NCBI GenBank assembly: GCA_023101885.1
Contig: JALPQD010000142.1
Location: forward strand, 2,812,121-2,876,120
DNA: 64,000 nucleotides
DNA from: Typhlomys cinereus
Lineage: Eukaryota > Chordata > Mammalia > Rodentia > Platacanthomyidae
Direction of reading: 5' to 3'
Below the pieces are notes generated by a model. It was not told the origin of the DNA. It saw nothing but the letters and a program-made list of their open reading frames with translations, and made no database searches. Position 1 is the first letter of the stretch; each line of letters begins with the position of its first letter. Of the stretch, positions 22,066 to 32,729 are shown one piece after another. The position numbers and the translations under genes are program-made.

Positions 22066-25000
22066 CTAAGATCCACCGATTAGGGAGTACACACAGCACT
22101 TAATTTTCTGTGTCTGGGATACTTTACTCAATATAATTGTTTCTAGTTCCATCCATTTCCCTGCAAATGCATTAATTCATCATTTCTGATGGCTGAGTCG
22201 TATTCCATTGTACAAATGTACCACATTTTCCTTATTCATGTGTCAACTATTGGATACTTGGGTTGATTCCATGACTTTGCTATTTTAAGCAGTGTTGCTA
22301 TGAACATGGTCATGCTTGTGCTATCGAGGTGAATTTTTGCTGTATGGGGGGTTATTCCCAAAAGTGGTATAGCAGGGTCATATGTCATTTCAATCTTTAA
22401 CTTCTTTAAGAATCTCCAGATGGCTCGCCAGAGTGGTTGTATGAGCCTGCATTCTCACCAGCAATGTAGGAGAGTTCCTCTCTCTCCACATCCTCTCCAG
22501 CATTTGTTGTTGTTTGTATTGTGGATTTTTGCCATCCTGACTGGGGTGAGATGATATCTCAGGGAAGTTTTGATTTGCATTTCCCTGATGGCTAAGGATG
22601 AGGAGCATTTTCTTAGATATTTGTTAGACATTTTAATTTTGTCCCTGGTAAAGTTTCTTTTAAGTTCCAAGGCCCATTTTTTTAATTGGCCCATTAGTTT
22701 CCTTGGTATTTAGTTTTCTAAGTTCTTTGTGCACTCTGGATAATAGAGCTCTATCAGATACATGGTTAGTGAAGATTTTCTCCCATTCTGTGGGTTGCCT
22801 TTAAGCTCGTGTTACAATCTCTTTATCTGAACAGAAGCTCGTTAATTTTACAAGATCCCATCTGCTGAGTGTTGGTTGTAGAGACTGTGCTATTGGATGT
22901 GCGTTTAGGAACTGTTGGGCTAGCCCAATCAGCTTGAGGGAGTTCCCTACCCTTTCAACTATGGTTTTTATAGTCTCTGGCCTTATATTGATGTCCTTGA
23001 TCGATTTGGAATTAAGTCTTGTACATGGTGACAAGTACAGGTCAAGTTTTAATATTGTGAATGTGGATAACCAGTTTTCCCAGCACCATTTGTTGAAGAT
23101 TCAGTTCTTTTTCCATTGGATTTTTTGGACCCCTTTGTCAAAGATCAAATGGTTGTAGTTCTGTGGGCTTATATCTGGACCTTCAACCCTTATCCAACTA
23201 ATCTGTGTGTCTATTTTGGAGCCAATACCAGGCTGTTTTTACAGCTATGGATTTTTAGTATAGACTAAGGTTTGGTATGGTAATACCTCCAGCAGTGTTT
23301 TTGTTACTGAGGATTGTCTTTGCTATCCTGGGTCTTTTGTGCCTCCATATGAATTTTGAGATTGTTTTGTCAACTTCTTTAAAGAATTGCTTTGGGATTT
23401 TAATTGGTATAACATTGAATCTGTATATTGCCTTTGGTAAGATGGTCATTTTTACGATGTTGATTCTGCCAATCCAGGAACATGGGAGGTCTTTCCACCT
23501 TCTGGTGTCTTCTGCAATTTCTTTCTTTAGGGTTTTAAAGTTTTCATTGTAAAGATTTCTTACTTCCTTAGTTAGGTTTATACCGAGGTATTTCATTTTT
23601 TTTAAGGGCTATAGTAAATGGGATTGTTTTTCTCAAGGCTTTTTCGTGTCTTTCATTCTGGACATATAGGAAGGCCACTGAATTTTGTGTTTATTTTGTA
23701 TCCTGACACACTGCTGAACTTCTGCATTAGTTCAGAGTTTCCTAGTGGAGTTTTAGGGATCACTCAGGTAAAAGATCATGTCATCTGCAAATAGAGATAA
23801 CTTGATTTCTTCCTTGCCAATTTTAATCCCTTTTATATCCCTTTTTTGGTCTTATGGCTTCAGCTAAGTCTTCAAGTACAATATTGAATAGAAATGGTGA
23901 GAGTGGACAGCCTTGTGTAGTTCCTGATCTAAGTGGGAATGCTTCAAGTTTTTTCCCATTGAGTATAATCCTTGCTGTTGACTTGTTGTATACAGTTTTT
24001 ATTATATTGATAAAGGTTCCTTCCATTCCAACTGTTTCTAATATTTTGATCATAAAAGGCTGTTGGATCTTGTCAAAAGCTTTTTCTGCACCTATCAAGA
24101 GTATCATGTTGTCTTGGAATTTGGACTGGTTTATATGGTGAATTACATTTACTGATTTGTGTATGTTGAACCAACCTTGTGTGCCTGGGATAAAGCTTAC
24201 TTGATTTCCATGAATGATCTTTTTGATATGTTTTTGAATCCGATTTGCTAAGACTTTGTTGAGAATCTTTGCATCTGTGTTCATCAGAGAGATTGGCCTA
24301 TAGTTTTCTTTTTTAAGTTTATCTTTATTATGTTTTGGGATTAAGACGATATTAGCTTCATAGAAGGAATTTAGTATTGTTCCTTTCTTTGCTATTTGAT
24401 GGAACAATTTAAGGAGTATTGGTGTTATTAACTCCTTAAATGTCTGGTAGACTCAGTGCTGAATCCATCTGGTACAGGAAATTTTTTGGTGGGAAGATTT
24501 GAGATTACTTCATTGATTTCCTCGATGTTATAGGACTATTTAAGTATTTCAAAACTTCCTGATTCAATTTAGGTAAGTTGTCCTTACTTCGGAATTCATC
24601 CAACTTTTTTGTGTTGTTAAATTTCACAGAGTATAAGTTTTTGAAATATGACGTTATAATTCTCTGGATTTCTTGGGTATCATTAGTGATAACTCCATGT
24701 TCATTTCTAATTTTGTTAATTTGTGTTTTCTCTCTCTTGCTTTTGGTTAATTTAGCTAGAGGAGTGTTCATCTTATTGATTTTTTCAAAAACTAAGTTTT
24801 TGACTGGTTGATTTTCTGTATCTTTTTCCTAATCTCGATTTCGGGTATTTCTCCTCTTATTTTGTTAATCTCCACCCTTCTTCTGCTTTTGGGATTGATT
24901 GCTCTAGTGTCTCTAAAGCTTTAAGCTGCATTGTTAAGTTATTTAGTTCTGATGTTTCCATTGTTTTGATGTAGGCATTAAGAGCTATGAACTTACTTCT

Positions 25001-25889
25001 TAGAACAGCTTTCATTGTGTCCCAGAGATTTGGTAAGTTTTATTTTCATTATCGTTTGCTTTCAGGATATCTTGAATTTCCTTTGTAATTTCTTACTGAA
25101 TCCAATTCTCATTCAGCATCATAGTGTTACATTTCCAGGAGTTGGTGTATTTTCTGTTGTTTGTTCTGTTGTAGATATCAACCTTTAGACCATGGTGGTC
25201 TGATAGGGTACAGGCTAGAATTTCAACCTTCCTATATATGTGGAGATTTGCTTTGTGGCCCAATATGTGATCTATTTTGAAGAAAGTTCCGTGTGCTGCT
25301 GAGAAAAATGTGTATTCTTTGGTACGTGGGTGAAAAGTTCGATAGAGATCTGTAAGGTCCATTTCTTTCAGGTTTTGTAATCAAAAAGGTCCAAAGTGTC
25401 TCTGTTAAGCTTTTGACCAGTTGATCTATCCCATGTTGAAAGGGCGGTGTTGAAGTCCCCAAGAATTATCATTTGGGGGTTGATTTCTTGCTTTAGATGC
25501 TGTAGGGTTTTCTTAATGAATGTGGAGGGGCCTGTATTGGGTGCATATATGTTCAGTATTGTGAAGTCTTCATGGTGAATTGTACATGTGACTAAAATGT
25601 AGTATCCATCTGTGTCTCTTATGATTATTTTTGGTTTGAAGTCCACTTTGTCAGATAGCATAGTGGCTACACCTGCCCGTTTCCTGGTTCCATTGGCTTG
25701 CATAATTTTGGACCAGTCTTTTATTTTTAGGATGTGCCTATATTTTGTGGTGAGATGGGTTTCCTGCAGGCAATGGTTTGATTGGTTGTGATTTTAAATC
25801 CTAGTTTGTAATCTATGTCTCTTGATCCATGAGTTAATTCCATTAACATTTAATGTTACAATGGAAAAATTATTTTTAATTCCAGACAT
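22066..25889 (-). pseudogene. L1 ORF2 (endonuclease/reverse transcriptase) pseudogene
   Basis: ORF2p nicks target DNA and reverse-transcribes L1 RNA at the nick. The start ATG at 25889 follows the ORF1 stop by 45 bp; the TAG stop is at 22066-22068, giving about 1,274 codons, the family's usual length. Visible in order: endonuclease (LNVNGI near the start, LQETHL, GDFN at 25449-25460, SDHHGL at 25186-25203), reverse transcriptase (YRPISLMN, motif A region, FADD at 23780-23791) and the C-terminal Cys-rich motif near 22480-22530. Frameshifts and stops split it into at least eight pieces. The usual catalytic Asp of motif A (DAEKAFD) is Gly here (24090-24092), so this domain would be dead even without the other lesions. 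Confidence 0.92.
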
Positions 25890-25934
25890 TAATAAATGTT
25901 TAGTGCATTGTTTCGCTTTTAGGTTTTGCTGGTA

Positions 25935-26877
25935 TTATACGTCTTTTCTTTCCTCCTGGATATGCCTGTTTTTTTCTTCAAGCTTGAGTATCATTTTTAA
26001 CATTTTTTTAAGGCCTGGTTTGGTGGACATGTATCCCTTCAAGTTGTCTTTGTGCTGGAAAATTTTTCTTTCTCCCTAGATCATGACAGATACTTTTGCA
26101 GGGTATATCAGCCTGGGTTGACATTTTTGCTCATTCAATACTTGAAGTATGTCTCTCCAAGCTCTTCTTGCTTTTACTGTTTCCATTTAGAAGTCATTTG
26201 TTATTTTAATAGGTTCACCTTTAAAAGTGACTTTTTTTTCCCTTGAAGCTCTCAGCTCCATTTCTTTGTCTTGAATGTGGAGTGTTTAGTTTGAAAACTT
26301 TCCTCAGGTGTGGTATTTTGGGATTCTTGCTCTGGTATTCCATGAATATGCATGTTAGGTTTCTTCAGGGTATCCCATAACTCTTGAATATTTCTCCCAA
26401 GTATTTTTTTGGCTTTAACAACCTCTTCCATTGAGCTGGTTAATACTCCCATTTTGTCTTCAAGGTCTGAAATTCTATTTTCTGCTTCGTTAGTTCTGCT
26501 GATAAGACTGTCTGTTGAGGTCTGGGTTGAAGATAACTTGTCTTTTAGTTCAGTTTTAAACTCTGCTTGAGTCTGTTTTAACTGCTCTATGTCTATTTTG
26601 TTTCGTGAACTATTTTTCTAAACTCCTCTAAATGTCTGTTGTTTTCCTCTTCAAAGTGGTTGATGTGGTTATTTAATTCCTCCTGGATTTCCTCTTTCAT
26701 AGTATTGATCGTGGTAATGATCATGTTTTGAAAGTCGTTATCCTGGGTCAGGCTTTCTTGGCTATTTTCTGTGGATTTGTTCTGGTCGGAGTCTATCATT
26801 ATGGGATTAATTCCTTCAATGGGTGATTTGTTTTCTTGGGTTTTGTTTCTCAAGGATTTACACTTTGACTTGGGCAT
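25935..26877 (-). pseudogene. L1 ORF1 (RNA-binding chaperone) pseudogene
   Basis: ORF1p is the trimeric RNA-binding protein that packages L1 RNA. The ATG at 26875-26877 opens MPKSKCKS..., a polar, Gln/Asn/Glu-rich N-terminal region followed by a heptad-like stretch (EEIQEELNNHINHFEEENN) consistent with the trimerising coiled coil. The middle, at 26252-26452, has the RRM-like ELWDTLKKPNMHIHGIPE segment. The C-terminal domain is readable at about 25940-26200 (ARRAWRDILQVL; RLIYPAK). The TAA stop is at 25935-25937. Length is about 314 codons, slightly short. In-frame stops separate the three parts. Confidence 0.88.
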
Positions 26878-26942
26878 TGTTGTTTGGCCACTTAAGACCT
26901 TCTTTCAATTTCTATGTGTTTTTGACTGAACTGATTTAGTTG

Positions 26943-27305
26943 GCCTGGAGTAGTGCTTGCTCTGACTGGCTGGTGGGAGGAGCTGGGACTAGTTGGTTAC
27001 CTGGGACTTGGGGGTGAGCAGGGGGTGCTTACCTGAGGCGCAGTGTGTCTTTCCTGGACTGCTGGCGTCTGGGGCAAGTGGGGAAAGGGGAGAGGTGCTG
27101 GTTGCTGGGACAATTAACCTGTGGAGCTGGGAGGTAGCCCAGGGGTCCTCCACGGCCTGGGGCAGTGCCTGCTCTGTCTGGCTGGTGGGTGGGTAGAGCT
27201 GGGACTAGTGGGTTACCTGGGGTTTGGGGGTGAGCAGGGGTGTTTACCTAGGGCGTAGTGTGTTCTGGCTGGACTGTGCGCATCCTGGGCGGGTAGGGAA
27301 AGGAT
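26943..27305 (-). promoter_or_regulatory. L1 5'-UTR with tandem ~212-bp units (monomer-type promoter)
   Basis: GC-rich sequence repeats with a period of 212 bp. A full unit is at 26943-27154 and a second, partial unit at 27155-27305. Both share blocks such as GGGGGTGAGCAGGGG and GAGCTGGGACTAGT. About 65 bp of non-repeated leader separates the first unit from the ORF1 ATG. Mouse L1s use promoter monomers of about 200 bp arranged this way, usually with the outermost unit truncated, as here. Promoter activity is inferred by analogy. Confidence 0.7.
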
Positions 27306-27719
27306 TTTTTATTTCTATAGTTCTTTCCACAATGCCAGATTTAAGTGAATTTCACAAGGACCACAATATTGTGGCAGAGATTAAAAACGTCACTCATGAG
27401 CAGAGTAAAACGTAAAGGTGAAGCTCTGTTGCTTTTACAACTGTGACCTGAAGCTTTTCCTTATTAGTGAAAGGTTTTGCACAAGCAAAACATATATCTT
27501 ACCAATGCATACATCAGATATTTTAAAAGTTATTTAGGAAAATATAAACATGCATTTGTTTTATTTCAAGCATATTTATTAGAACTAAGGGATGTATGTG
27601 AAGACAGAGAGATTTTGAACACAGAGTACGTGTGTCTTTATTAGAAAATTATCCAAAAGATTATGACTGCGATTCTCTGCAAAGACTTCAAAATTCTTTA
27701 AAGTACTTTAAAAGATTTA
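27306..27719. other. AT-rich single-copy DNA, no gene seen
   Basis: Lies between the 5' end of the minus-strand L1 and a B1/B4-like SINE. No coding or repeat signal was seen apart from the possible decayed duplication at 27308-27327. Confidence 0.5.
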
Positions 27720-27930
27720 GTTTATTTTTTTGTTTCTTACTTTTGTGAAAGTCTCAAGTAGCCTAAGATGGGTTCAAATTTTCATGATAGACAAGGATGA
27801 CCTTAAAATTCTAATTCCTCCACCTCAGTGCTGGGATTATGGGCAGCACCATGTGTCTAGTTTATGTGGTGCTGGAAATTGAATCCGGAAATTGTACATG
27901 TTGAGTAACTGAGTTGCAACCCTAGCTTAA
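27720..27930 (-). mobile_element. B1/B4-like SINE, old
   Basis: The plus strand reads 'tctcaagtagcctaagatgg', 'gatgaccttaaaattctaat' and 'agtgctgggattatgg', the reverse of a 7SL-derived B1. It is followed by a tRNA-type 'gtgctggaaattgaatccgg ... gagttgcaaccct' segment. A B1 part joined to an ID-like part is the structure of rodent B4. Confidence 0.65.
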
Positions 27931-28464
27931 GAGTTTTAAATCAAATAAAAAGGCAAGGTAATGGGAGATTTACTTTTCTTATGAGCTTTTTCTTTCTGAG
28001 ACCAGTGACATTTTACTTTGAGAAAGTATGCCAAGCATGAGAGAAAAATTCTGTAACCTTACAAGTGAATTATTGTAGAAGAAACAAGACTCTGAGCAAA
28101 ATTTTTGCAAGTCAGTACCCTGTTGTTTCTGTGCCATGAAAGTTAATTTGTAACCTCTAATTGTACTCATTTAATTGATCAAGATTAGATTATCATGTCT
28201 AAGGAGTTTACATTGAAAAATCATATATTAAACCATGACTAAGGATTACAAAGTTGAAACTTACATCACATACACAAGATCTCACACTATCACTGTTATA
28301 CATATATTTTGATTGCTTGGTCCCTTCTGAGAAATGCTTTTTCCTTAAATAGACATATTCCCTTAAGAACGTAATGATGCTATTGTTGATAGCATGGATA
28401 GAACAGGAATCAGAAATATCTTGGGCAATCCAAAGCAATCTAATAAAATGATTTGACAAGAATT
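27931..28464. other. AT-rich DNA between two L1s, no gene seen
   Basis: No recognised repeat or coding frame. The 83- and 146-codon minus-strand frames starting or ending here extend into antisense L1 and are not genes. Confidence 0.5.
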
Positions 28465-28477
28465 AGCCCCTAAAAAA

Positions 28478-30003
28478 ATGAAATCCCTTGGTATAAACCT
28501 AACCAAGGAGGTAAAAGACCTTAACAATGAAAACTTTAAAACCCTAAAGAAAGAAATTGCAGAAGACACCAGAAAGTGAAAAGACCTCCCATGTTCCTGG
28601 ATTGGCAGAATCAACATCGTAAAAATGACCATCCTACCAAAGGCAATATACAGATTGAATGCTATACCAATCAAAATCCCAAAGCAATTCTTCAAAGAAG
28701 TTGACCAAACAATCTCAAAATTCATATGGAGGCACAAAAGACCCAGGATAACAAAGACAATCCTGAGTAACAAAAACACTGCTAGAGGTATTACCATAAC
28801 CAAGTCTATACTACAAATCCATAGTTATAAAGACAGCCTGGTACTGGCTCCAAAATAGACACACAGATCAATGGATAAGGATTGAAGACCCAGATATAAG
28901 CCCACAAAATTGCAGCCATTTGGTCTTTGACAAAGGGGCCCAAAGAATCCAATGGAAAAAGAACAGCATCTTCAACAAATGGTGCTGGCAAAACTGGATC
29001 TCCACATGCAGAAGATTAAAGCTGGACCCGTACTTGTCACCATGTCCAAGACTTAATTCCAAACGGATCAAGGACCTTGATATCAGGCCAGAGACTATAA
29101 AAACCATAGTTGAAAGGATAGGGAACTCCCTCGAGCTGATTGGGCTAGGCCAACATTTCCTAAACAGACATCCAATGGCACAGTCACTGCTACCAACTCT
29201 CAACAGTTGGGATCTTGTGAATTTAAAGAGCTTCTGTTCAGATAAAGAGATTGTAACACGAGCTCAAAGGCAACCAACAGAATGGGAGAAAATCTTCACT
29301 AACCACATATCTGATAGAGCTCTACTGTCCAGAGTGCACAAAGAACTTAGAAAACTAAACACCAAGGAAACCAATGGCCCAATTAAAAAATGGGCCCTGG
29401 AACTTAAAAGAAATTTTACCAGGGATGACATTAAAATGTCTAACAAATATCTTAATATAATGCTCCACTTCTTTAGCCATCAGGGAAATGCAAATCAAAA
29501 CTTCCCTGAGATATCATCTCACCCCGGTCAGGATGGCAAAAATCCACAATACAAACAACAATAAATGCTGGAGAGGATGTGGAGAGAGGGGAACTCTCCT
29601 ACATTGCTGGTGGGAGTGCAGCCTCATACAGCCACTCTGGTGAGCCATCTGGAGATTCTTAAAGAAATTAAAGATTGAAATGCCATATGACCCTGCGATT
29701 CCACTTTTGGGTATAACCCCCCATACAGCAGAGGTTCACCTTGATAGCACAAGCACGACCATGTTCATAGCAGCACTGTTTACAATAGCAAAGACATGGA
29801 ATCAACCCAAATGTCCAACAGTTGACGAGTGGATAAGGAAACAGTGGTACATCTATACAATGGAGTACTACTCAGTCATCAAAAATGATGAATTACTGGA
29901 ATTTGCCGGGAATTGGATGTCATTAGAAACAATTATATTAAGTGAAGTATCCCAGACCCAGAAAATTAAGTGCCGTATGTACTCCCTAATAGGTGGCTCC
30001 TAA
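28478..30003 (+). pseudogene. L1 ORF2 C-terminal part, pseudogene
   Basis: Encodes the region after the reverse-transcriptase core: GINLTKEV, then [33 protein letters not shown], the Cys motif CWRGCGERG...HCWW, and the usual ORF2 end KCRMYSLIGGS with TAA at 30001-30003. Decay is visible as a TGA at about 28577 where the relative at 63.5 kb has Trp, a frameshift near 29455, and a TGA at 29641-29643. The open stretches are 78 codons (28625-28858), 214 codons (28920-29564) and 107 codons (29680-30003). It has no start of its own. Confidence 0.9.
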
Positions 30004-30325
30004 TACCAAACCCACCTAGCCCATCTTGAGACACTCAGGTAAATCTATGTATTACCTACAGTAATTGCAAGGATTATGAACAGGAGGGATGGGGTTGGAG
30101 GGCCACACCAGAAACAAGGAGAGAAGTGGTCATGTTACAGTAGAGAAAATAGGCCTCCATCAAGGACTGCAAGAAAGTAATGTGACACCTGGTTAAGTTC
30201 ACAGACATTCGTTCCTTATCATTTACAACTAAGGGGGTATGAACTCACCAGAAGGGGAGGGCATATAGTCCGGCAGATTAAAAAGTAACCATTTTGCAAA
30301 TGGGTGATTGACCCCTCCCATTGCC

Positions 30326-30364
30326 AAATGCCATATAACCCTGAGATTCCACTTTTGGGTATAA
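30326..30364 (+). repeat. ORF2-derived 39-bp insert in the L1 3' UTR
   Basis: Matches ORF2 at 29678-29716 in 37 of 39 positions but lies in the 3' UTR of the same element. In the copy at 61.8 kb the sequence between the same flanks is different and shorter. The two sequences share CCACTTTT, which could have guided a template switch. Confidence 0.85.
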
Positions 30365-30929
30365 GTATTACATCTACCCTTGAATGTGCTCTTATAATAA
30401 GACTCCAGTTTAACAGCTTTCTATCTCTGGCCAGGGGTGACATACAGTGCCCATCACGATGGAGTGAAGGGCATTGTAGGAGCAACAAAACTGCAAAAGA
30501 AAATCAACAAACCACTATCCAGAACTTCAGAGACTCTATATCAACCACATAGAACAAGGCCAGCCTAATCTCTCCCCATCCTGAAGCTCAGGGACATTTG
30601 CGGAAGAGGGGGCGGTAAGAGTGTAAGAGCAAAAGGATGGGAGGAGCAAGGATTTGCAAGATACTCCACACAAGTTAGGGCCGAAGCAATCATAATTGGA
30701 AATTGCATGCCAGGTGCAATGTCCAACACACTATTGACCTCACAAAGTCTAGCATCTGCTAAAGGCACCAAGATCCTTGTAGGCAATGGATTGACAGCCA
30801 CAGTAGCGTTCCTATGCTTAAGGGAAACACAGGAAAGGATTCAGGGAAATGCCACTGGGTCCTTGTACGTCATCGGAGAGGAGGGCCCAGAGGAGAGTCA
30901 GGCATGCACAAGAAAGGACTCTGGGAATT

Positions 30930-30985
30930 GGGGCGGGAGGCACGGGGGGGATGGGGAGGGAGGGGTCAGGGGAGGGAGGAGGAGG
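30930..30985 (+). other. G-rich polypurine tract, predicted G-quadruplex
   Basis: Several GGG/GGGG runs with short spacers occupy the same position in the L1 3' UTR as the tract at 2236-2295. Confidence 0.7.
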
Positions 30986-31176
30986 GAGGGATGGAACTAG
31001 TGTACCTATTAAGTTTGTATGAGCTGAAATAATAATAATAAATATATTAAAATAAAAAAATAAAAAATAAAAAAATAATTAAATTCAACATGTGAGAACA
31101 TTGTAATATAACAGGGATTTAATACCAAAGAAAAGTTACCAAATTGCTTTATGAAATCTTTTAATAATATTTATTT

Positions 31177-31179
<3 letters not shown>

Positions 31180-31211
<32 letters not shown>

Positions 31212-31300
31212 CTCCATTTGAACTTCTAAGGATCAAACTCCAGGATGTAAACTCCAGGTTTACAAGAAGTTGCTTTAACCTCTGAGAGATCTTACAAGCT
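31180..31300 (-). mobile_element. (AG)n run and degenerate SINE remnant
   Basis: An (AG)n microsatellite at 31180-31209 precedes 'ggatcaaactccaggatgta ... gctttaacctctgagagatc', a decayed tRNA-type head read on the minus strand. Confidence 0.5.
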
Positions 31301-31369
31301 TGTTTAATGAAATCTTTACTAAATTCCACAAATAAGTAATTTTATTATGCTTCCTGTTTATGTGTATGT

Positions 31370-31627
31370 GTACTGGTGTATGTGGAGTTTGTAGGCTGAC
31401 ATTGGATGACCTCTTCACTTACTGTCCAACCTATTTTTTGAAAAAGTGTCTCTCACTGAGTCTAACCATTGGGCAAGATTGCCCAGCCAGCAAACATTAG
31501 GAATTCTCTAGTGTTGTTGGTGTAAGTACAAGCTTGCTTCTGACTCTAAATGTAGTCACCAGAGATCCAAACTTAAGTTCTCATTGTTGGCTGCAAGCAC
31601 TTCCATGACTGAGCCATCTTCCATGCC
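31370..31627 (-). mobile_element. B4/RSINE1-like SINE, old
   Basis: Plus-strand order 'tctctcactgagtctaacca', 'gcccagccagcaaacattag', 'agatccaaacttaagttctc' and 'catgactgagccatcttcca' is the reverse of a rodent B4-class element. The tRNA-type head is at the right end. Confidence 0.6.
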
Positions 31628-32729
31628 CCTCAAAGGGACGATTTAGTTAAGGGGCCACTAAAAAACACTAACTCATGTATTTCTTAAAGAAAGGGAAGTT
31701 AATCACCCATATTTCAGAGACAGCACTATGCTGGTGTGCATGTGATAGCTCTCAGGCTTCTTTCTGATATTTTCTCTTGTGTGAATTCTGTACTCAGCTA
31801 TGATTTGTGGATCTAGAGATCAGTAAGTATGTCTCAGTGATTTTGAATAAAGATGTTTCTTCCAGTTACACACACAGGAAAGTGTAAGATGTCAGTTTCT
31901 TTGAGATGAGAAAGAATTCTAGCTCAATAATTTCATGGACTCCTTTTGTGTCTGAAAGTTCTAGCTTTATGATTTTCTTTATCACTTGAGTGTAACCAAA
32001 AGACAGATAAAACTTTGTCACATTCTCTATTTGAACAGCTAGACAACTGTTTGAAATTCCAGATTGGACCCTGATCTACATAGATAACTATACTTTTTAA
32101 GGCAAGAAAAATTCCTTCCCTTATTTCAAAAGATGCCATTATCACCTCTGTAAAAACAGTTTGAGCCCTGAAGCATGAAATTTGATTGCTAACTCATCTA
32201 GTTTCATTGCTCCCTACCCAATATCATGATAATGTATCTTTGAATTTTAGGGAGAGATTTATTTCCACTACAGATTAAAACCCAGTCATTCCCTTTTGAA
32301 ACACATTTGCTATTATCCTTTCAGATTACGGAAGTTTTTGCTAATAGCATTTAATGTTGCAGCATCTGGATGCAAGTGTGTTTATGCATTTGGAAATCTG
32401 AAATGTCACAATCAGATTTTCTGGAGTTCGCAAAACTCTGCAGAAGACAAACCTATTTGCAGAATTCTGTGGCATTGAGAAGACGCATGTGAAGACTATG
32501 TTCATGTTTCAGAAATAACTATTTCATGAAATAAAAATTCAAGTGTTATAACTAGCTTGCCTACCTTTTTCACTACTAAAAAATAATTGAGTCTTAGAGA
32601 AGGATAGGATTCATAGCCAAGTTCAAAGTGATACTAGATGCATGAGCTAGAAAGGTCACTTTTAATAAGACATCAATTCTCAAATTTATTTATGAATCTC
32701 TCCTTGTTCATTACAAGATCGCTGGGATT
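31628..32729. other. AT-rich single-copy DNA, no gene seen
   Basis: No convincing coding frame or repeat. Frames of 60-70 codons at 31933-32145 and 32296-32478 look like chance. Confidence 0.5.

Larger units (their letters stand above)
21040..27305 (-). mobile_element. Near-full-length LINE-1, inactivated
   Basis: About 6.3 kb on the minus strand holding every L1 part in order: poly(A) and 3' UTR (21040-22065), ORF2 relic (22066-25889), 45-bp spacer, ORF1 relic (25935-26877) and a GC-rich 5' UTR of tandem units (about 26943-27305). The ORF2 length fits an intact L1, but both ORFs carry frameshifts and stops. A possible decayed target-site duplication is the similar TTTATTT...TTCTTTC sequence at 21022-21039 and 27308-27327. 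The copy at 28465-31085 lies head-to-head with it. Confidence 0.9.
28465..31085 (+). mobile_element. 5'-truncated LINE-1
   Basis: About 2.6 kb on the plus strand: the last ~510 codons of ORF2 followed by a ~1-kb 3' UTR and an (AAT)n/A-rich tail. Homology to the copies at 21-27 kb and 61-64 kb begins at about 28465, just before the codons matching [12 protein letters not shown]. It lies in opposite orientation to both other large copies. No target-site duplication was found. The 3' UTR contains a foreign 39-bp stretch of ORF2 sequence (30326-30364). Confidence 0.92.

Noticed and set aside
28363..28803. 146-codon minus-strand open frame
   Set aside because: Mostly the antisense of L1 ORF2. Equivalent antisense frames appear over the other copies (23277-23552, 62901-63194), as expected from shared sequence.
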